In this document: piece by piece, positions 8,817 through 18,048 of the stretch | How the letters are laid out: each line of letters begins with the position of its first letter | Numbering within the stretch: position 1 is the stretch's first letter | Assembly: GCA_003021085.1 (NCBI GenBank) | Contig: PXRE01000029.1 | Coordinates: 1 to 64,000 of the forward strand | Direction: 5' to 3' | Length of the DNA: 64,000 bases | Source of the DNA: Halobacteriales archaeon QS_1_68_20 | Lineage (GTDB): Archaea; Halobacteriota; Halobacteria; Halobacteriales; PXRE01 | Translations under genes and position numbers: made by a program | Notes under the pieces: generated by a model | The model's database searches: none | Seen by the model: the letters and a program-made list of their open reading frames with translations, nothing else | What the model was told of the DNA's origin: nothing

Positions 8817-8913
8817 GCGTACCCGTAAGCGGCCGACGGCCGAGAAACCGGGGGCCGACTCGACCAGCGCCGCGACCGACACCGTTTTTCCGACGGCCGA
8901 ACAGGAGGTGGCT

Positions 8914-11688
8914 GTGAACCTGCGCGGGACGGTCGTCGACGTGGGGGAGGTCAAGACTGTCAACACCAAGTACGGCGAGCGCGACCTCGCGGAGTTGCAG
9001 GTCCGGCCCGACGAGGGTGGGTCACCGGTCGGGGACGGCGACCCCGTCGAGTCGGCCGGCGACGACGCCGTCCGGGTCACGCTGTGGGGCGACTGGGCCG
9101 AGACCGCCGAGTACGTCGAGACCGGGACGGAACTGGCGGCCTACGACCTCGAACGCGACGAGTACCGGGGCGAGACGGGGTACGCGACCGGCGGCGACGC
9201 CACGGTCGTCATCGAACCCTCCTTCCTCGTGGACGTGACCGACGTGCGCTCGTGGGTCCAGTGCCCGCGGATGTACTACCTCAACAAACTCGGTGGGGTC
9301 CCGCTGAACTACCCCGTCGTGATGGGGACGGTCGTCCACGAAGTGTTCGGGGACCTGCTACGGGGCCGGGCCCTGGACGAGGCCGTCGAGGATCGAGTCG
9401 CGGAGGTCGGCCTCGAACTCGGCCTGCTCGGGCGGACTCGCGAGGAGGTCGAGGGCGACGTCCGCCAGCACGCCCGCGCCATCGAGGGATGGCTCCAGCA
9501 GGGGACGCTGGGACCGGAGGAAGACGACTGGCGGAGCGAGCAACTACTGGTCAGTCCCTGGTACGGCATCAAGGGGCGGGCGGACGCGATTCGACGGAAC
9601 GTGCCGGTCGAACTGAAGACCGGCAAGAACACCAAGCGTGACCCGCGGTTCCAGGACAAGGTGCAGGCGGTCTGTTACGCGCTCCTGTTGGGCGAGCGCG
9701 GCGTCGACGTCGACACCGGGACGCTGCTGTACACGAAAAACGCCAAACTCGACCGCGCCGAGGAGACCGGTGACCTCTCGCCGGCCAAGGAGTTCTCAAT
9801 CGGCACGGGCCTGCTTGACTTCGTGATCCGGGCGCGCAACGAACTGGCGGCGATGGCGACCGGCGACGAGGTGCCCACGGGCTACGAGGCCGACGCGAAG
9901 TGCGAGTACTGCTTCGAGCAGGACACCTGCATGGTCGTGTCGGGTCGCCTCGACCAGGAGTCCAAAGCCGGGCAGGTCGGGCGGGCGATTCCCGCGGAGG
10001 AGCGGGAGTACTTCGACCGCCTCTGTCGACTCGTGGAGGCCGAGCGCCGGTCGGTCCACCGCGAGTACGCGAAACTCTGGGAGCAGTCGGCCGACGAACG
10101 GGCCGACGACGACCGCGCAATCGTCGGCCTGGAACCCGGGGGCCGCGAGCAACTGGCCGACGGCCGCTGGCGCCTGACGGCGACGGCCCCCGCGGCGGCC
10201 GTCTCGAAGATTCGCGTGGGCGACGTGGTGCTGGCGAGCGACGGCGACCCCATCGAGGGGGAGTCGGAACTCGCCCGCGTCGAGCGCCTGGGGTCGACCG
10301 TGGAGGTGGTCAGCGACGAACCACTCGAACTCCGGCGCCTGGACGTCTACCCCTCCGAACGCTCGGCCGACCGGCTGCTGACCGCGCTCCACGACGCCCT
10401 GTTGAAGGGCGACCCCGACCGCAAGGACGTGCTGTTCGGTCGGCGTGACCCCGAGTTCGATCTCCCCGCGGAGACGTCCGTCGACAACAACGACGCCCAG
10501 GACCGGGCGGTCCGGACGGCCGTCGGCGGCGAGGACTTCGCGCTCGTCCACGGTCCCCCTGGGACGGGCAAGACGTTCACCATCGCCCGGCTGATCCGGG
10601 AGATGGTCGAACGTGGCGACAGGGTGTTGCTGTCGGCGTTCACCAACCGCGCGGTGGACAACGCCCTGGAGGCGCTCCGGGAGCAGGGGTTCGAGGAGGG
10701 CGTTGCGTCGGAGACGCAACGAGACGGAGGCGGTTTCGCCGCCGGAGTGGTCCGCGTCGGGACCGAGACGGGCGTGCGGGCGGACATGCAGGACGTCCGC
10801 CTGTCGACGCGGGGCGACCCCGGCGAACGGGCCGCGGCCCTGCAGGACGCGCCGGTGGTCGCGGCCACGACCGCCACCTGCGGGTCGCGGGTGATGCGCG
10901 AACAGGCGTTCGACGTGGCGGTGGTCGACGAGGCGTCCCAGTTGACGGAGCCTGGAACCCTCGCCGCCGTCAACCTCGCGGACCGGTTCGTCCTCGTCGG
11001 CGACCACCACCAGTTGCCGCCCGTGGTCCGCAGCGAGGAGCGGCTGGACGAAGGGCCGGGGCCGGACGCACTCTCCACATCGCTGTTCGAGCGCCTGGTC
11101 GATGCCAACCCGGACGCCGCGGTCACCCTCGACCGCCAGTACCGGATGGCCCAGCGCATCCAGGCGTTCCCCTCGCGGGAGTTCTACGACGGCCGACTGC
11201 GCCCGGCGACTGGCGAGGTGGCCGCCCAGGGCATCGGGGACCTGTCGGGGGTCGACCCCGAGGTCCTGCCCCCGGAGCTGCGCGACCCGGTCGCCTTCGT
11301 CGACCCGGATGGGACCCGGACCGGCAACACGAACCCGGTCGAGGCCGACCGCGTGGCCGAGGTGGTCGGGCAGTTCCTCGACGCGGGCGTGGACCCGGGC
11401 GACGTGGGCGTCATCGCGCCGTTCCGCGCGCAGGTGGCCGAACTCTCCCGGCGGGTGCCCGAGGGCGTGACGGTCGACACCGTCGACCGGTTCCAGGGGT
11501 CCAGCGAGGAGGTGATCGTCGTCTCGTTCGTCGCCACCGGGTCGCTGGAGGGCCCCATTTTCGAGGACTACCGCCGGGTGAACGTCGCGCTGACCCGCGC
11601 GAAGAAGTCGCTCGTGCTGGTCGGCGACGAGACGGCGTTGCGTTCGGAGGACCTGTACGCCCGGATGGTCGACTGGGCCAGCGGGTAG
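8914..11688 (+). CDS. Dna2/NAM7-like DNA nuclease-helicase with Fe-S cluster
   Basis: 924 aa. The N-terminus is an OB-like segment. A Cas4/RecB-type nuclease follows: CPRMYYL at Cys116, KGRADAIR and PVELKTGK motifs, and the Cys cluster CEYCFEQDTC near 330, which together would bind a 4Fe-4S cluster. From about 520 comes an SF1B helicase with Walker A GPPGTGKT (about 546), VVDEASQ (about 670), QYRM and VDRFQGSSEEVIVVS. This architecture is Dna2-like and suggests 5'-flap or end processing in replication and repair. GTG 8914 is preceded by GGAGG; GTG 8908 is also in frame. A short palindromic insert lies at 10701-10745. Confidence 0.88.
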   Translation: MNLRGTVVDVGEVKTVNTKYGERDLAELQVRPDEGGSPVGDGDPVESAGDDAVRVTLWGDWAETAEYVETGTELAAYDLERDEYRGETGYATGGDATVVIEPSFLVDVTDVRSWVQCPRMYYLNKLGGVPLNYPVVMGTVVHEVFGDLLRGRALDEAVEDRVAEVGLELGLLGRTREEVEGDVRQHARAIEGWLQQGTLGPEEDDWRSEQLLVSPWYGIKGRADAIRRNVPVELKTGKNTKRDPRFQDKVQAVCYALLLGERGVDVDTGTLLYTKNAKLDRAEETGDLSPAKEFSIGTGLLDFVIRARNELAAMATGDEVPTGYEADAKCEYCFEQDTCMVVSGRLDQESKAGQVGRAIPAEEREYFDRLCRLVEAERRSVHREYAKLWEQSADERADDDRAIVGLEPGGREQLADGRWRLTATAPAAAVSKIRVGDVVLASDGDPIEGESELARVERLGSTVEVVSDEPLELRRLDVYPSERSADRLLTALHDALLKGDPDRKDVLFGRRDPEFDLPAETSVDNNDAQDRAVRTAVGGEDFALVHGPPGTGKTFTIARLIREMVERGDRVLLSAFTNRAVDNALEALREQGFEEGVASETQRDGGGFAAGVVRVGTETGVRADMQDVRLSTRGDPGERAAALQDAPVVAATTATCGSRVMREQAFDVAVVDEASQLTEPGTLAAVNLADRFVLVGDHHQLPPVVRSEERLDEGPGPDALSTSLFERLVDANPDAAVTLDRQYRMAQRIQAFPSREFYDGRLRPATGEVAAQGIGDLSGVDPEVLPPELRDPVAFVDPDGTRTGNTNPVEADRVAEVVGQFLDAGVDPGDVGVIAPFRAQVAELSRRVPEGVTVDTVDRFQGSSEEVIVVSFVATGSLEGPIFEDYRRVNVALTRAKKSLVLVGDETALRSEDLYARMVDWASG

Positions 11689-11710
11689 GGTGTTTGGGGT
11701 GTCGGTTTTC

Positions 11711-11750
11711 GCGCATATATGAACATATGTGCATATTTTCATATATGCGC
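11711..11750. repeat. AT-rich inverted repeat just after the Dna2-like gene
   Basis: Perfect 13-bp arms GCGCATATATGAA / TTCATATATGCGC around a 14-nt centre, beginning 23 nt after the stop codon. A close relative lies at 50101-50128, also just after a plus-strand stop; the two share GTGCATATTTTCATATA. It may be a terminator, a protein-binding site, or the edge of the non-coding element that follows. Confidence 0.7.
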
Positions 11751-12180
11751 GACGTTTCGGAGGAGTACGAATCTGAGGAGTGGGCGTTCGGACGTTTCTC
11801 GGGTAGACTAGCGGCATGCAAGGCCTGGGGGTCACCCTCACGCCTCCCCAGCCGCGGGCTCGGCCGGGCGGCCGACGTAAGGACCGCAGGCCGAAGGCCG
11901 AGGACCGCAGCGAGGGTCCCGCGAGCCTGCGAGCGGGACGCTGTGAGAGCTTGCCTCTCGCCCGCCCCGGGAGTCGAGCGCGCGGGGGCGTTCTGCGTGT
12001 TGCTGTCCAGGGCACCGTCGACCGAGAGCGCGCGGGCTTTCTGGCGGTTGGCGACCAAGTTCCCGTCGACCGAGAGCGCAGGAGACATCCCGCCAAAGAG
12101 GACCACCGAAAGAACCCACCGGAAACGTCCGAAATCCAACGGATCAACCGGGTCAACGCTTATTGACGCTTCGGCCCTAC
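11751..12180. repeat. non-coding repeat region A, with about 48-nt tandem repeats at 11976-12085
   Basis: No credible gene. It contains CCTCCCCAGCC at 11843-11853. It also contains two full units and one partial unit of a GC-rich tandem repeat, with starts at 11976, 12026 and 12074 (GAGCGCGCGGG...TTGCTG...CCGTCGACCGA). Related copies occur at 23718, 31971, 49457 and 60860. Codon structure is absent in all frames. Confidence 0.7.
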
Positions 12181-12189
12181 CAGTAGTGT

Positions 12190-12921
12190 ATGAACGTCCG
12201 CGAAGTCGCCCGCGACGACGTCGAGACCATCAGGGACGTCGCCGACGCCTCGCTGAACGCCTCCTACGACTTCCTCGACGAGGAGGTCGTCGACCGGGCG
12301 GTCGACGCCTGGTACGGCGACGAGGAGATGGACGACCGCCTCTCGGACGAGGACGTGCTGTTCCTGGTCGCCGAGCGCGACGGCGAGGTGGCCGGGTTCT
12401 CCCAGAGCCACCGCTTCGGTCAGGAGGGGCGCATCCAGTGGCTCCACGTCGACCCCGACCACCGGGGCGAAGGCGTGGGGTCCCAACTGCTCGACGCCAC
12501 GCGGGACGCGCTGGCCACCCGCGGCGTCGAGCAGATCAGCGGCGCCGTCCTCGCGGACCACGAGGGCGGCAACGAGTTCTACCGGACCCACGGCTTCTCC
12601 ATCGGCGACCAGCGCACCATCGACCTCGGCGGCGAGATGGTCGCCGAGAACGTCTACTACGAGTGCATCGGCGCGGAGACCGAACTCGAACCCGTCGAGA
12701 CGCCCGACCGCGAGATGTACGTCGACAGGAGCAACCCCACCCGCGGGAAGGAAGGCCCGTTCTACCCCGTCTACCGGAGCGAGGACGGGTCGCACCGCTA
12801 CGGGTGGTTCTGTAGCAACTGCGAGACGGTCGACAACTCCGAAGACACGATGGGCAGGATCGTCTGCAACGTCTGCGAGAACGTCCACAAGGCCGACCGC
12901 TGGGACGCCTCCTACCTCTGA
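12190..12921 (+). CDS. GNAT N-acetyltransferase fused to a zinc-ribbon (DUF5816-like) domain
   Basis: 243 aa. The GNAT fold spans about 1-150, with acetyl-CoA loop motif RGEGVGSQLL and WLHVDPDHRG. The C-terminal 75 residues include a zinc ribbon with C208/C211 and C226/C229 (CSNC...CNVC), the haloarchaeal add-on I recall as DUF5816. It probably acetylates a protein or small molecule, unknown which. The TTATTGACG-like region 20-30 nt upstream fits a leaderless promoter. Confidence 0.85.
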   Translation: MNVREVARDDVETIRDVADASLNASYDFLDEEVVDRAVDAWYGDEEMDDRLSDEDVLFLVAERDGEVAGFSQSHRFGQEGRIQWLHVDPDHRGEGVGSQLLDATRDALATRGVEQISGAVLADHEGGNEFYRTHGFSIGDQRTIDLGGEMVAENVYYECIGAETELEPVETPDREMYVDRSNPTRGKEGPFYPVYRSEDGSHRYGWFCSNCETVDNSEDTMGRIVCNVCENVHKADRWDASYL

Positions 12922-13056
12922 GACGCCGCGGTCGGCCGGGTCGAGTCAGGTTCCTGATTCGTCGACGAGCGTCCCTCGCGCCGTTCAGTTTCACTTTCAC
13001 CGCGCTACGCGAACCCTTTGAACTTACCGGGCCGTACCCCGATACGTGACCCCTTC

Positions 13057-13341
13057 ATGACGGCTGTCCCCGCTCTGGACCGGGCCGTGGGGTACCGAGG
13101 TGAAAACGTGACGTCTACGAATGCGACGCTCTGGGACGCACGCCGGCGGACCGTCCGCCGGGTATCGACGGCCCAGCGCGAACGACGGCGAGAGTACGAA
13201 CAACGACTCCGGGAGGACGACGTCCCCGCGCCGCGCCGCCGGGACCTGCTGGCCGAGATGGCCGCGGACCACCGCGAGCGCGTCCGGGAGATCGAACGCG
13301 GATTCGAGGTAGTAGGGGTGCGGATGGTGGAGGTGCCGTGA
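13057..13341 (+). CDS. hypothetical basic helical protein
   Basis: 94 aa from ATG 13057; a GTG at 13108 would give 77 aa. The sequence is unusual for this genome in being Arg-rich (about 20 percent) with a long helical stretch (TAQRERRREYEQRLREDD, RRRDLLAEMAADHRERVREI). It is possibly nucleic-acid binding. I do not recognise it. It lies between the acetyltransferase and the 3' end of proS. Confidence 0.45.
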   Translation: MTAVPALDRAVGYRGENVTSTNATLWDARRRTVRRVSTAQRERRREYEQRLREDDVPAPRRRDLLAEMAADHRERVREIERGFEVVGVRMVEVP

Positions 13342-13408
13342 GAAGTCAGGCAGTCGATCCGATTCGTCCCCACACCCCCGGACTGGTGAGATTTCGACGA
13401 CTCCGTTC

Positions 13409-14896
13409 TCAGTACGTCTTCGCGAAGTACGCGACGTGTTCCGCGTCGTCACCGCAGACGGCGCACTCGTCGGAATCGGGCTTGTCCGCGCCCTCGCGTG
13501 CGGCGTCCGGCGAGTCCGCGTCCGTGTCCAGGGGCACCATGACGATCTCGGCGGCGATCTCGTCTTTCACGACGGTCTCGCAGGCCTCGTCGCCGCACCA
13601 CGGCGCCCGGACGTAGCCGCCGTGCTGGCCGATGGTGCCGAGGATGTTCTCGACGCTGTCTGCCTCCCGGACGTTCTCCTCCAGGTTCTCCTCGGCGGCC
13701 GCGTAGAGTTCGTCGAAGACTTCGTCGAGTTGCTCGTCGACCGCCCCGACCACGTCCGCGCGGTCGGCCTCGACCTGTTCGCCGTCGGGCCGGTGGACCA
13801 GCGTGACCGTCTCGTCGGCCACTTCGTTGGACCCGATCTCGATCCGGAGGGGGACGCCGTTCAACTCGTGCTCGTTGAACTTGAAGCCGGGGTTGCGCTC
13901 CTCGCGGTCGTCCAGTTCCACGTCGAAGCCGGCGTCCTCCAGTTCCGCCGCGATGCCGCTGGAGTACTGAAGCACCTCCTCGCGGTCGTCCTCGCCCCAG
14001 ATGGGGACGATGGCGACCTGGGTCGGCGCGATGGTCGGCGGCAACACGAGGCCCTGGTCGTCGCTGTGGGTCATGATCAGCGCGCCCAACGCCCGCCACG
14101 ACAGCCCCCAGGAGGTCGTGTGTGCGATCTTGTCGTCCTCGTCTTCGTCGGTGTAGGTGACGTCGTAGGCCTCAGCGAAGGAGGTACCGAGGTAGTGGGA
14201 GGTCCCGCCCTGGACCGACTTGCCGTCGGGCATCAGCGCCTCGACGGTCGTGGTGGTATCGGCCCCGGGGAACTTGTCGTGTTCGGGCTTGCGACCCTTC
14301 AGGACCGGGATGGCCAGCACCTCCTCGTAGAGACGGGCGTACTGCTCCAGGCGCGTGGCCGTCTCCGCCCAGGCGTCCTCGGTCGTCGCGTGGGCGGTGT
14401 GGCCCTCCTGCCAGAGGAACTCCTTCGTCCGGAAGAACGGCTTCGTCTCCGTGGCCTCCCAGCGCACCACCGAACACCACTGGTTCAGTCGCAGGGGCAG
14501 GTCACGGTACGAGCGGACCCACTGGGACATGAACGGGGTGATGATGCTCTCGCTGGTCGGCCTGACGGCCAGGCGCTCCTCCAGTTCGTCGTACCCGCCC
14601 TGGGTGACCCACGCCACCTCGGGGTCGAACCCCTCGACGATGTCCTTCTCCTTCTCCAGGTAGGACTCCGGGATGAACAGCGGGAAGTAGGCGTTGTCCA
14701 CGCCCGTCTCCTTGAACCAGGCGTCGAGGTGCTCCCGGATCCCCTCCCACAGCGCGTACCCGCGCGGACGAGTGACGATGAACCCGCCCATGGGGGCGTA
14801 GTCGGCCAGTCCCGCCTTCTGGACCACCTCGGCGTACCAGTCGCCGGTGGCGTACTCCTTGGACTCGGTGATGCCCAGTTCCTGCTCGTTACTCAT
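13409..14896 (-). CDS. proS: prolyl-tRNA synthetase (archaeal/eukaryotic type)
   Basis: 495 aa from ATG 14896. Class II synthetase that charges tRNA-Pro. Class II motifs are seen in order: motif 1 (MGGFIVTRPRGYALWEGI), motif 2 around WSVVRWEATETKPFFRTKEF with the QEGHTAH segment, and motif 3 near LSWRALGALIMTHSDDQG. The anticodon-binding domain and the extra archaeal/eukaryotic C-terminal zinc-binding domain (APWCGDEAC...CAVCGD) follow, ending in Tyr as in this class. The longer upstream reading lacks homology, so ATG 14896 is preferred. Confidence 0.95.
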   Translation of the reverse strand: MSNEQELGITESKEYATGDWYAEVVQKAGLADYAPMGGFIVTRPRGYALWEGIREHLDAWFKETGVDNAYFPLFIPESYLEKEKDIVEGFDPEVAWVTQGGYDELEERLAVRPTSESIITPFMSQWVRSYRDLPLRLNQWCSVVRWEATETKPFFRTKEFLWQEGHTAHATTEDAWAETATRLEQYARLYEEVLAIPVLKGRKPEHDKFPGADTTTTVEALMPDGKSVQGGTSHYLGTSFAEAYDVTYTDEDEDDKIAHTTSWGLSWRALGALIMTHSDDQGLVLPPTIAPTQVAIVPIWGEDDREEVLQYSSGIAAELEDAGFDVELDDREERNPGFKFNEHELNGVPLRIEIGSNEVADETVTLVHRPDGEQVEADRADVVGAVDEQLDEVFDELYAAAEENLEENVREADSVENILGTIGQHGGYVRAPWCGDEACETVVKDEIAAEIVMVPLDTDADSPDAAREGADKPDSDECAVCGDDAEHVAYFAKTY

Positions 14897-14998
14897 ACCC
14901 AAAACGTGCGCGAGCGGTGTATTAAACGCGGCGTATCTCCGTCCTCGGTGTTTCACCGAAAACGCACGACGGAAACGGCCGCGGAGGGAGCGCGGGCG

Positions 14999-15538
14999 TC
15001 ACCCCTGGCCGCAGTCTCCCGGGGCGACGCCGAAGGGACTCTCCCGCTCGCGCCACTCCCACCCCGGCAACCGGGTCTGGAACCCCGCCGCCAGCGCCGC
15101 GTCGAGGTCGTCGGCGCCTGCACCGTCGCCGGTCGCTGCGTCGTCGCCGTCGTCCCCACCGCCAGCGGGCCCATCGTGGGTCGTGGCGTCCGCGAAGTGG
15201 AACGTCGCCTCCCCGAGCACCCGGAGCGGCTGGTCGCCGGCGATGGTCGCCGCCAGTTCGCGGCCCAGCAGTTCGTCCACGACGAACCCGGGGTAGTCGG
15301 CAGTTACGTCCAGCGAGCGCAGGAGGCCGACCAGCGCGGCGACGTTGACCGCCAGGTCGCCGTCCGCGAAGACGGCGTCTACCTCGCGGCGGTAGGCGTC
15401 GACGGTGACGTGGTCGACCTCCGTGCCGAACTGGTCGCCGAGGTCGTCGCGCACCCGGTTGATCAGCGGGACGATCACGTCGGCCCGTTCGTGGATCCAC
15501 TCGCGTTGGTCGCGGACGGTCGCTGGCGTGACGTTCAT
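14999..15538 (-). CDS. conserved haloarchaeal protein of unknown function
   Basis: 179 aa from ATG 15538. A soluble helical N-terminal domain (VRDQREWIHERADVIVPLIN, VDELLGRELAATIAGDQPL) is followed by a Gly/Asp-rich linker and a short tail. High GC3 and acidic composition support coding. Function unknown. It lies upstream of proS on the same strand with a 102-nt gap and may use the TATA element near 15609-15618 read on the minus strand. Confidence 0.65.
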   Translation of the reverse strand: MNVTPATVRDQREWIHERADVIVPLINRVRDDLGDQFGTEVDHVTVDAYRREVDAVFADGDLAVNVAALVGLLRSLDVTADYPGFVVDELLGRELAATIAGDQPLRVLGEATFHFADATTHDGPAGGGDDGDDAATGDGAGADDLDAALAAGFQTRLPGWEWRERESPFGVAPGDCGQG

Positions 15539-15608
15539 ACCGACAGCACGCGCCCATGGCCCTTGATACCGGCAGTCCGCAGCCGATGGTTCCACAGTTT
15601 GCGAAGGC

Positions 15609-15618
15609 TTTTATAATA
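15609..15618. promoter_or_regulatory. TATA-like element in the gap before the aCPSF1 gene
   Basis: TTTTATAATA is the only strong TATA-like sequence in the 431-nt gap between divergent genes. On the minus strand it sits about 70 nt before ATG 15538. On the plus strand it would start a transcript about 330 nt before the aCPSF1 start. Confidence 0.45.
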
Positions 15619-15622
15619 GGGG

Positions 15623-15697
15623 ACCTCTACGTCGGGACGAGCGGGTTTTCCCGGCATCTCCCGCACCGGTACCCGACGTACAGTCGGGACCAGAGGT
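15623..15697 (+). other. nested inverted repeats, possible structured RNA/leader in the aCPSF1 upstream gap
   Basis: ACCTCT (15623-15628) and ACGTCGGG (15629-15636) pair with CCCGACGT (15672-15679) and AGAGGT (15692-15697). An inner CGGG-TTTT-CCCG hairpin lies at 15642-15653. The remainder of 15539-15969 has other GC hairpins (CCCCG-CCAA-CGGGG; GGGGG-CGT-CCCCC) but no ORF I trust. No SRP-RNA or RNase P signature is seen. Unknown; could be a long 5' leader or a small RNA. Confidence 0.35.
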
Positions 15698-15969
15698 GGC
15701 GTCACCGCCGCCGAACGTCGTATGTATACTCAACTCCGAGGCGCCCCGCCAACGGGGTCGAGTTGGACACCCGACGTGGACCGACGCTCGCAGTCGGTCC
15801 CCCAGCGTGGCGTCGCCCTCCCGGCGGCAGCCACCCGGGGCCGGGGCCGTCCGGACCGCGATGGACGGCCCGCCGCCCCGCAACCTGGTGCCCGTGGGGG
15901 CGTCCCCCCGGCGGGACGACCGGTCGGACGTGCCGGGACGCCTGACGGAACAACGACTCGCTTCTCACT

Positions 15970-17892
15970 ATGAGCACGGTAGATCAACGACTCGAGGAAC
16001 TGAAAGCAGAGATAACGAGCGAACTCCCCTCACACGTGTCGGTGACCGACGTGACCTACGAGGGGCCGGAACTGGTCCTGTACACGCGCGACCCGAAGGA
16101 GTTCGCGCGGAAGGGCGACCTCGTCCGGCAACTGGCGAGCAAACTCCGCAAGCGGATCACCGTCCGCCCGGACCCGGACGTGCTCGCCCCGCCCTCCGAG
16201 GCCCGCGACAGCATCTTCGAGGTCATCCCGGACGACGCCGGCGTCACCGACCTGGACTTCCACGAGGACACCGGCGAAGTGGTCATCGAGGCCGAGAAAC
16301 CGGGGATGGTGATCGGCCGCCGCGGGTCGACCCTGCGGGAGATTACCAAGGAGGTCGGCTGGACGCCCGAAGTCGTCCGGACGCCGCCCATCGAGTCCTC
16401 GACGGTCAAGAACGTCCGGAACTTCCTCAAGCAAGAACGCGACGACCGCCGGGACGTCCTCGAACGGATCGGCCGGCAGATCCACCGCGAGAAGATGGCC
16501 GACGACGAGTACGTCCGGATCACCACCCTCGGGTGCTGCCGGGAGGTCGGCCGCGCGGCGTTCATCCTCTCGACGCCGGAGACGCGCATCCTCGTCGACT
16601 GCGGCGACAAGCCCGGCGCCGAGGGCGAGGTCCCCTACCTCCAGATGCCCGAGGCGCTGGGGTCGGGTGCCAACTCCCTGGACGCCGTCGTGCTCACCCA
16701 CGCGCACCTCGACCACTCGGCGTTCATTCCGCTCCTGTTCAAGTACGGCTACGACGGCCCCATCTACACGACGGAACCGACCCGGGACCTGATGGGCCTG
16801 CTCACGCTGGACTACCTCGACGTCGCGGCTAAAGAGGGCCGCACCCCGCCGTACGACTCCGAGATGGTCCGGGAGGCCATCAAGCACACCGTCACCCTGG
16901 ACTACGGCGACGTGACCGACATCGCGCCGGACGTGAAACTCACCCTCCACAACGCCGGCCACATCCTCGGTTCTGCCATCTGTCACTTCCACATCGGCGA
17001 GGGCCTATACAACGTCGCCTTCTCGGGTGACATCCACTACGAGGACACCCGCCTGTTCAACGGCGCGGTCAACGACTTCCCGCGGGTGGAGACGCTCGTG
17101 CTGGAGTCCACCTACGGCGACCGCAACGACTACCAGACCGACCAGGAGGACTCCGAGCGCAAACTCAAACACGTCATCCAGAACACCTACGACCAGGGCG
17201 GCAAGGTCGTCATCCCGGCGTTCGCGGTCGGCCGCTCCCAGGAGATCATGCTCGTGCTGGAGGAGGCCATGCGCGAGGGCGACATCCCCACCATGCCCGT
17301 CCACCTCGACGGCATGATCTGGGAGGCCACCGCCATCCACACGACCTACCCCGAGTACCTCCGTGACGAACTCCGGGACCGCATCTTCCACGAGGACGAG
17401 AACCCGTTCCTGGCCGACCAGTTCAACCACGTCGACGGCGGCGACGAGGAGCGCCAGGAGATCCGCGACGGCGACGAGTGCATCATCCTGTCGACCTCCG
17501 GGATGGTCACCGGCGGCCCGATCATGTCCTGGCTGGAACTGCTGGGCGACGACCCCGACAACACCCTCACGTTCGTCGGGTACCAGGCCCAGGGGACGCT
17601 GGGCCGTCGCATCCAGAACGGCTGGGACGAGATTCCGCTGGAAGGCAGCGGCACGGGCCGGCGGGACACCCTCAAACTCCGGATGGACGTCGAGACGGTC
17701 GACGGGTTCTCCGGGCACGCCGACCGCCAGGGCCTGGAGAACTTCGTTCGCACGATGAACCCCCGCCCGGAGAAGGTGCTGTGTGTCCACGGCGACGAGT
17801 CCTCCGCCCAGGACCTCTCGTCCGCGCTGTACCACGAGTACAACATGCGGACGTTCGCCCCGAAGAACCTCGAGACGTTCCGGTTTGTGTAA
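15970..17892 (+). CDS. aCPSF1/FttA beta-CASP ribonuclease (KH-metallo-beta-lactamase), transcription termination factor
   Basis: 640 aa. Two N-terminal KH-type domains (about 1-145; second KH motif KPGMVIGRRGSTLREI) precede a metallo-beta-lactamase core whose zinc motif HAHLDH has His244, His246, Asp248 and His249. The beta-CASP insert and C-terminal motifs (VIPAFAVGRSQEIM, SGHADRQG, CVHGDE) are complete. Archaeal aCPSF1/FttA cleaves nascent RNA at U-rich ends and drives transcription termination. The gene itself is followed by a T-rich tract (about 17925-17945). The upstream gap is unusually long for such a gene. Confidence 0.95.
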   Translation: MSTVDQRLEELKAEITSELPSHVSVTDVTYEGPELVLYTRDPKEFARKGDLVRQLASKLRKRITVRPDPDVLAPPSEARDSIFEVIPDDAGVTDLDFHEDTGEVVIEAEKPGMVIGRRGSTLREITKEVGWTPEVVRTPPIESSTVKNVRNFLKQERDDRRDVLERIGRQIHREKMADDEYVRITTLGCCREVGRAAFILSTPETRILVDCGDKPGAEGEVPYLQMPEALGSGANSLDAVVLTHAHLDHSAFIPLLFKYGYDGPIYTTEPTRDLMGLLTLDYLDVAAKEGRTPPYDSEMVREAIKHTVTLDYGDVTDIAPDVKLTLHNAGHILGSAICHFHIGEGLYNVAFSGDIHYEDTRLFNGAVNDFPRVETLVLESTYGDRNDYQTDQEDSERKLKHVIQNTYDQGGKVVIPAFAVGRSQEIMLVLEEAMREGDIPTMPVHLDGMIWEATAIHTTYPEYLRDELRDRIFHEDENPFLADQFNHVDGGDEERQEIRDGDECIILSTSGMVTGGPIMSWLELLGDDPDNTLTFVGYQAQGTLGRRIQNGWDEIPLEGSGTGRRDTLKLRMDVETVDGFSGHADRQGLENFVRTMNPRPEKVLCVHGDESSAQDLSSALYHEYNMRTFAPKNLETFRFV

Positions 17893-17919
17893 GGCCTACT
17901 CAATCCTCTTCATTAACCC

Positions 17920-17960
17920 TAATTTATTTTTATTAGAAAAATAATTGTTTATTTCAAATA
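17920..17960 (+). terminator. T-rich tract downstream of the aCPSF1 gene
   Basis: The plus strand reads CCCTAATTTATTTTTATTAG and further A/T-rich sequence, starting about 30 nt after the stop. U-rich 3' ends are the known archaeal termination signal and the substrate of aCPSF1. The tract also marks the left edge of the AT-rich island, so its T content may simply reflect base composition. Confidence 0.45.
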
Positions 17961-18005
17961 TTATCAAATATATTTGTTTTCGGATCTGATTTGTCTCTAT
18001 GAAAG

Positions 18006-18021
18006 CAAAATATTTATATTT
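18006..18021 (+). promoter_or_regulatory. TATA box of the AT-rich island
   Basis: AAAATATTTATATTTT ends 27 nt before ATG 18049, the spacing expected for a leaderless haloarchaeal transcript. Confidence 0.55.
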
Positions 18022-18048
18022 TCATGTTATCCATTTACCTCACCATCA

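Noticed and set aside
11976-12085. CRISPR array
   Set aside because: The units are tandem and partly diverged with no unique spacers, and there are no cas genes in the window. The Cas4-like motifs upstream belong to a Dna2-type helicase.
15539-15969. SRP 7S RNA or RNase P RNA
   Set aside because: The conserved SRP helix 8 motif and the RNase P core sequences are not present on either strand.
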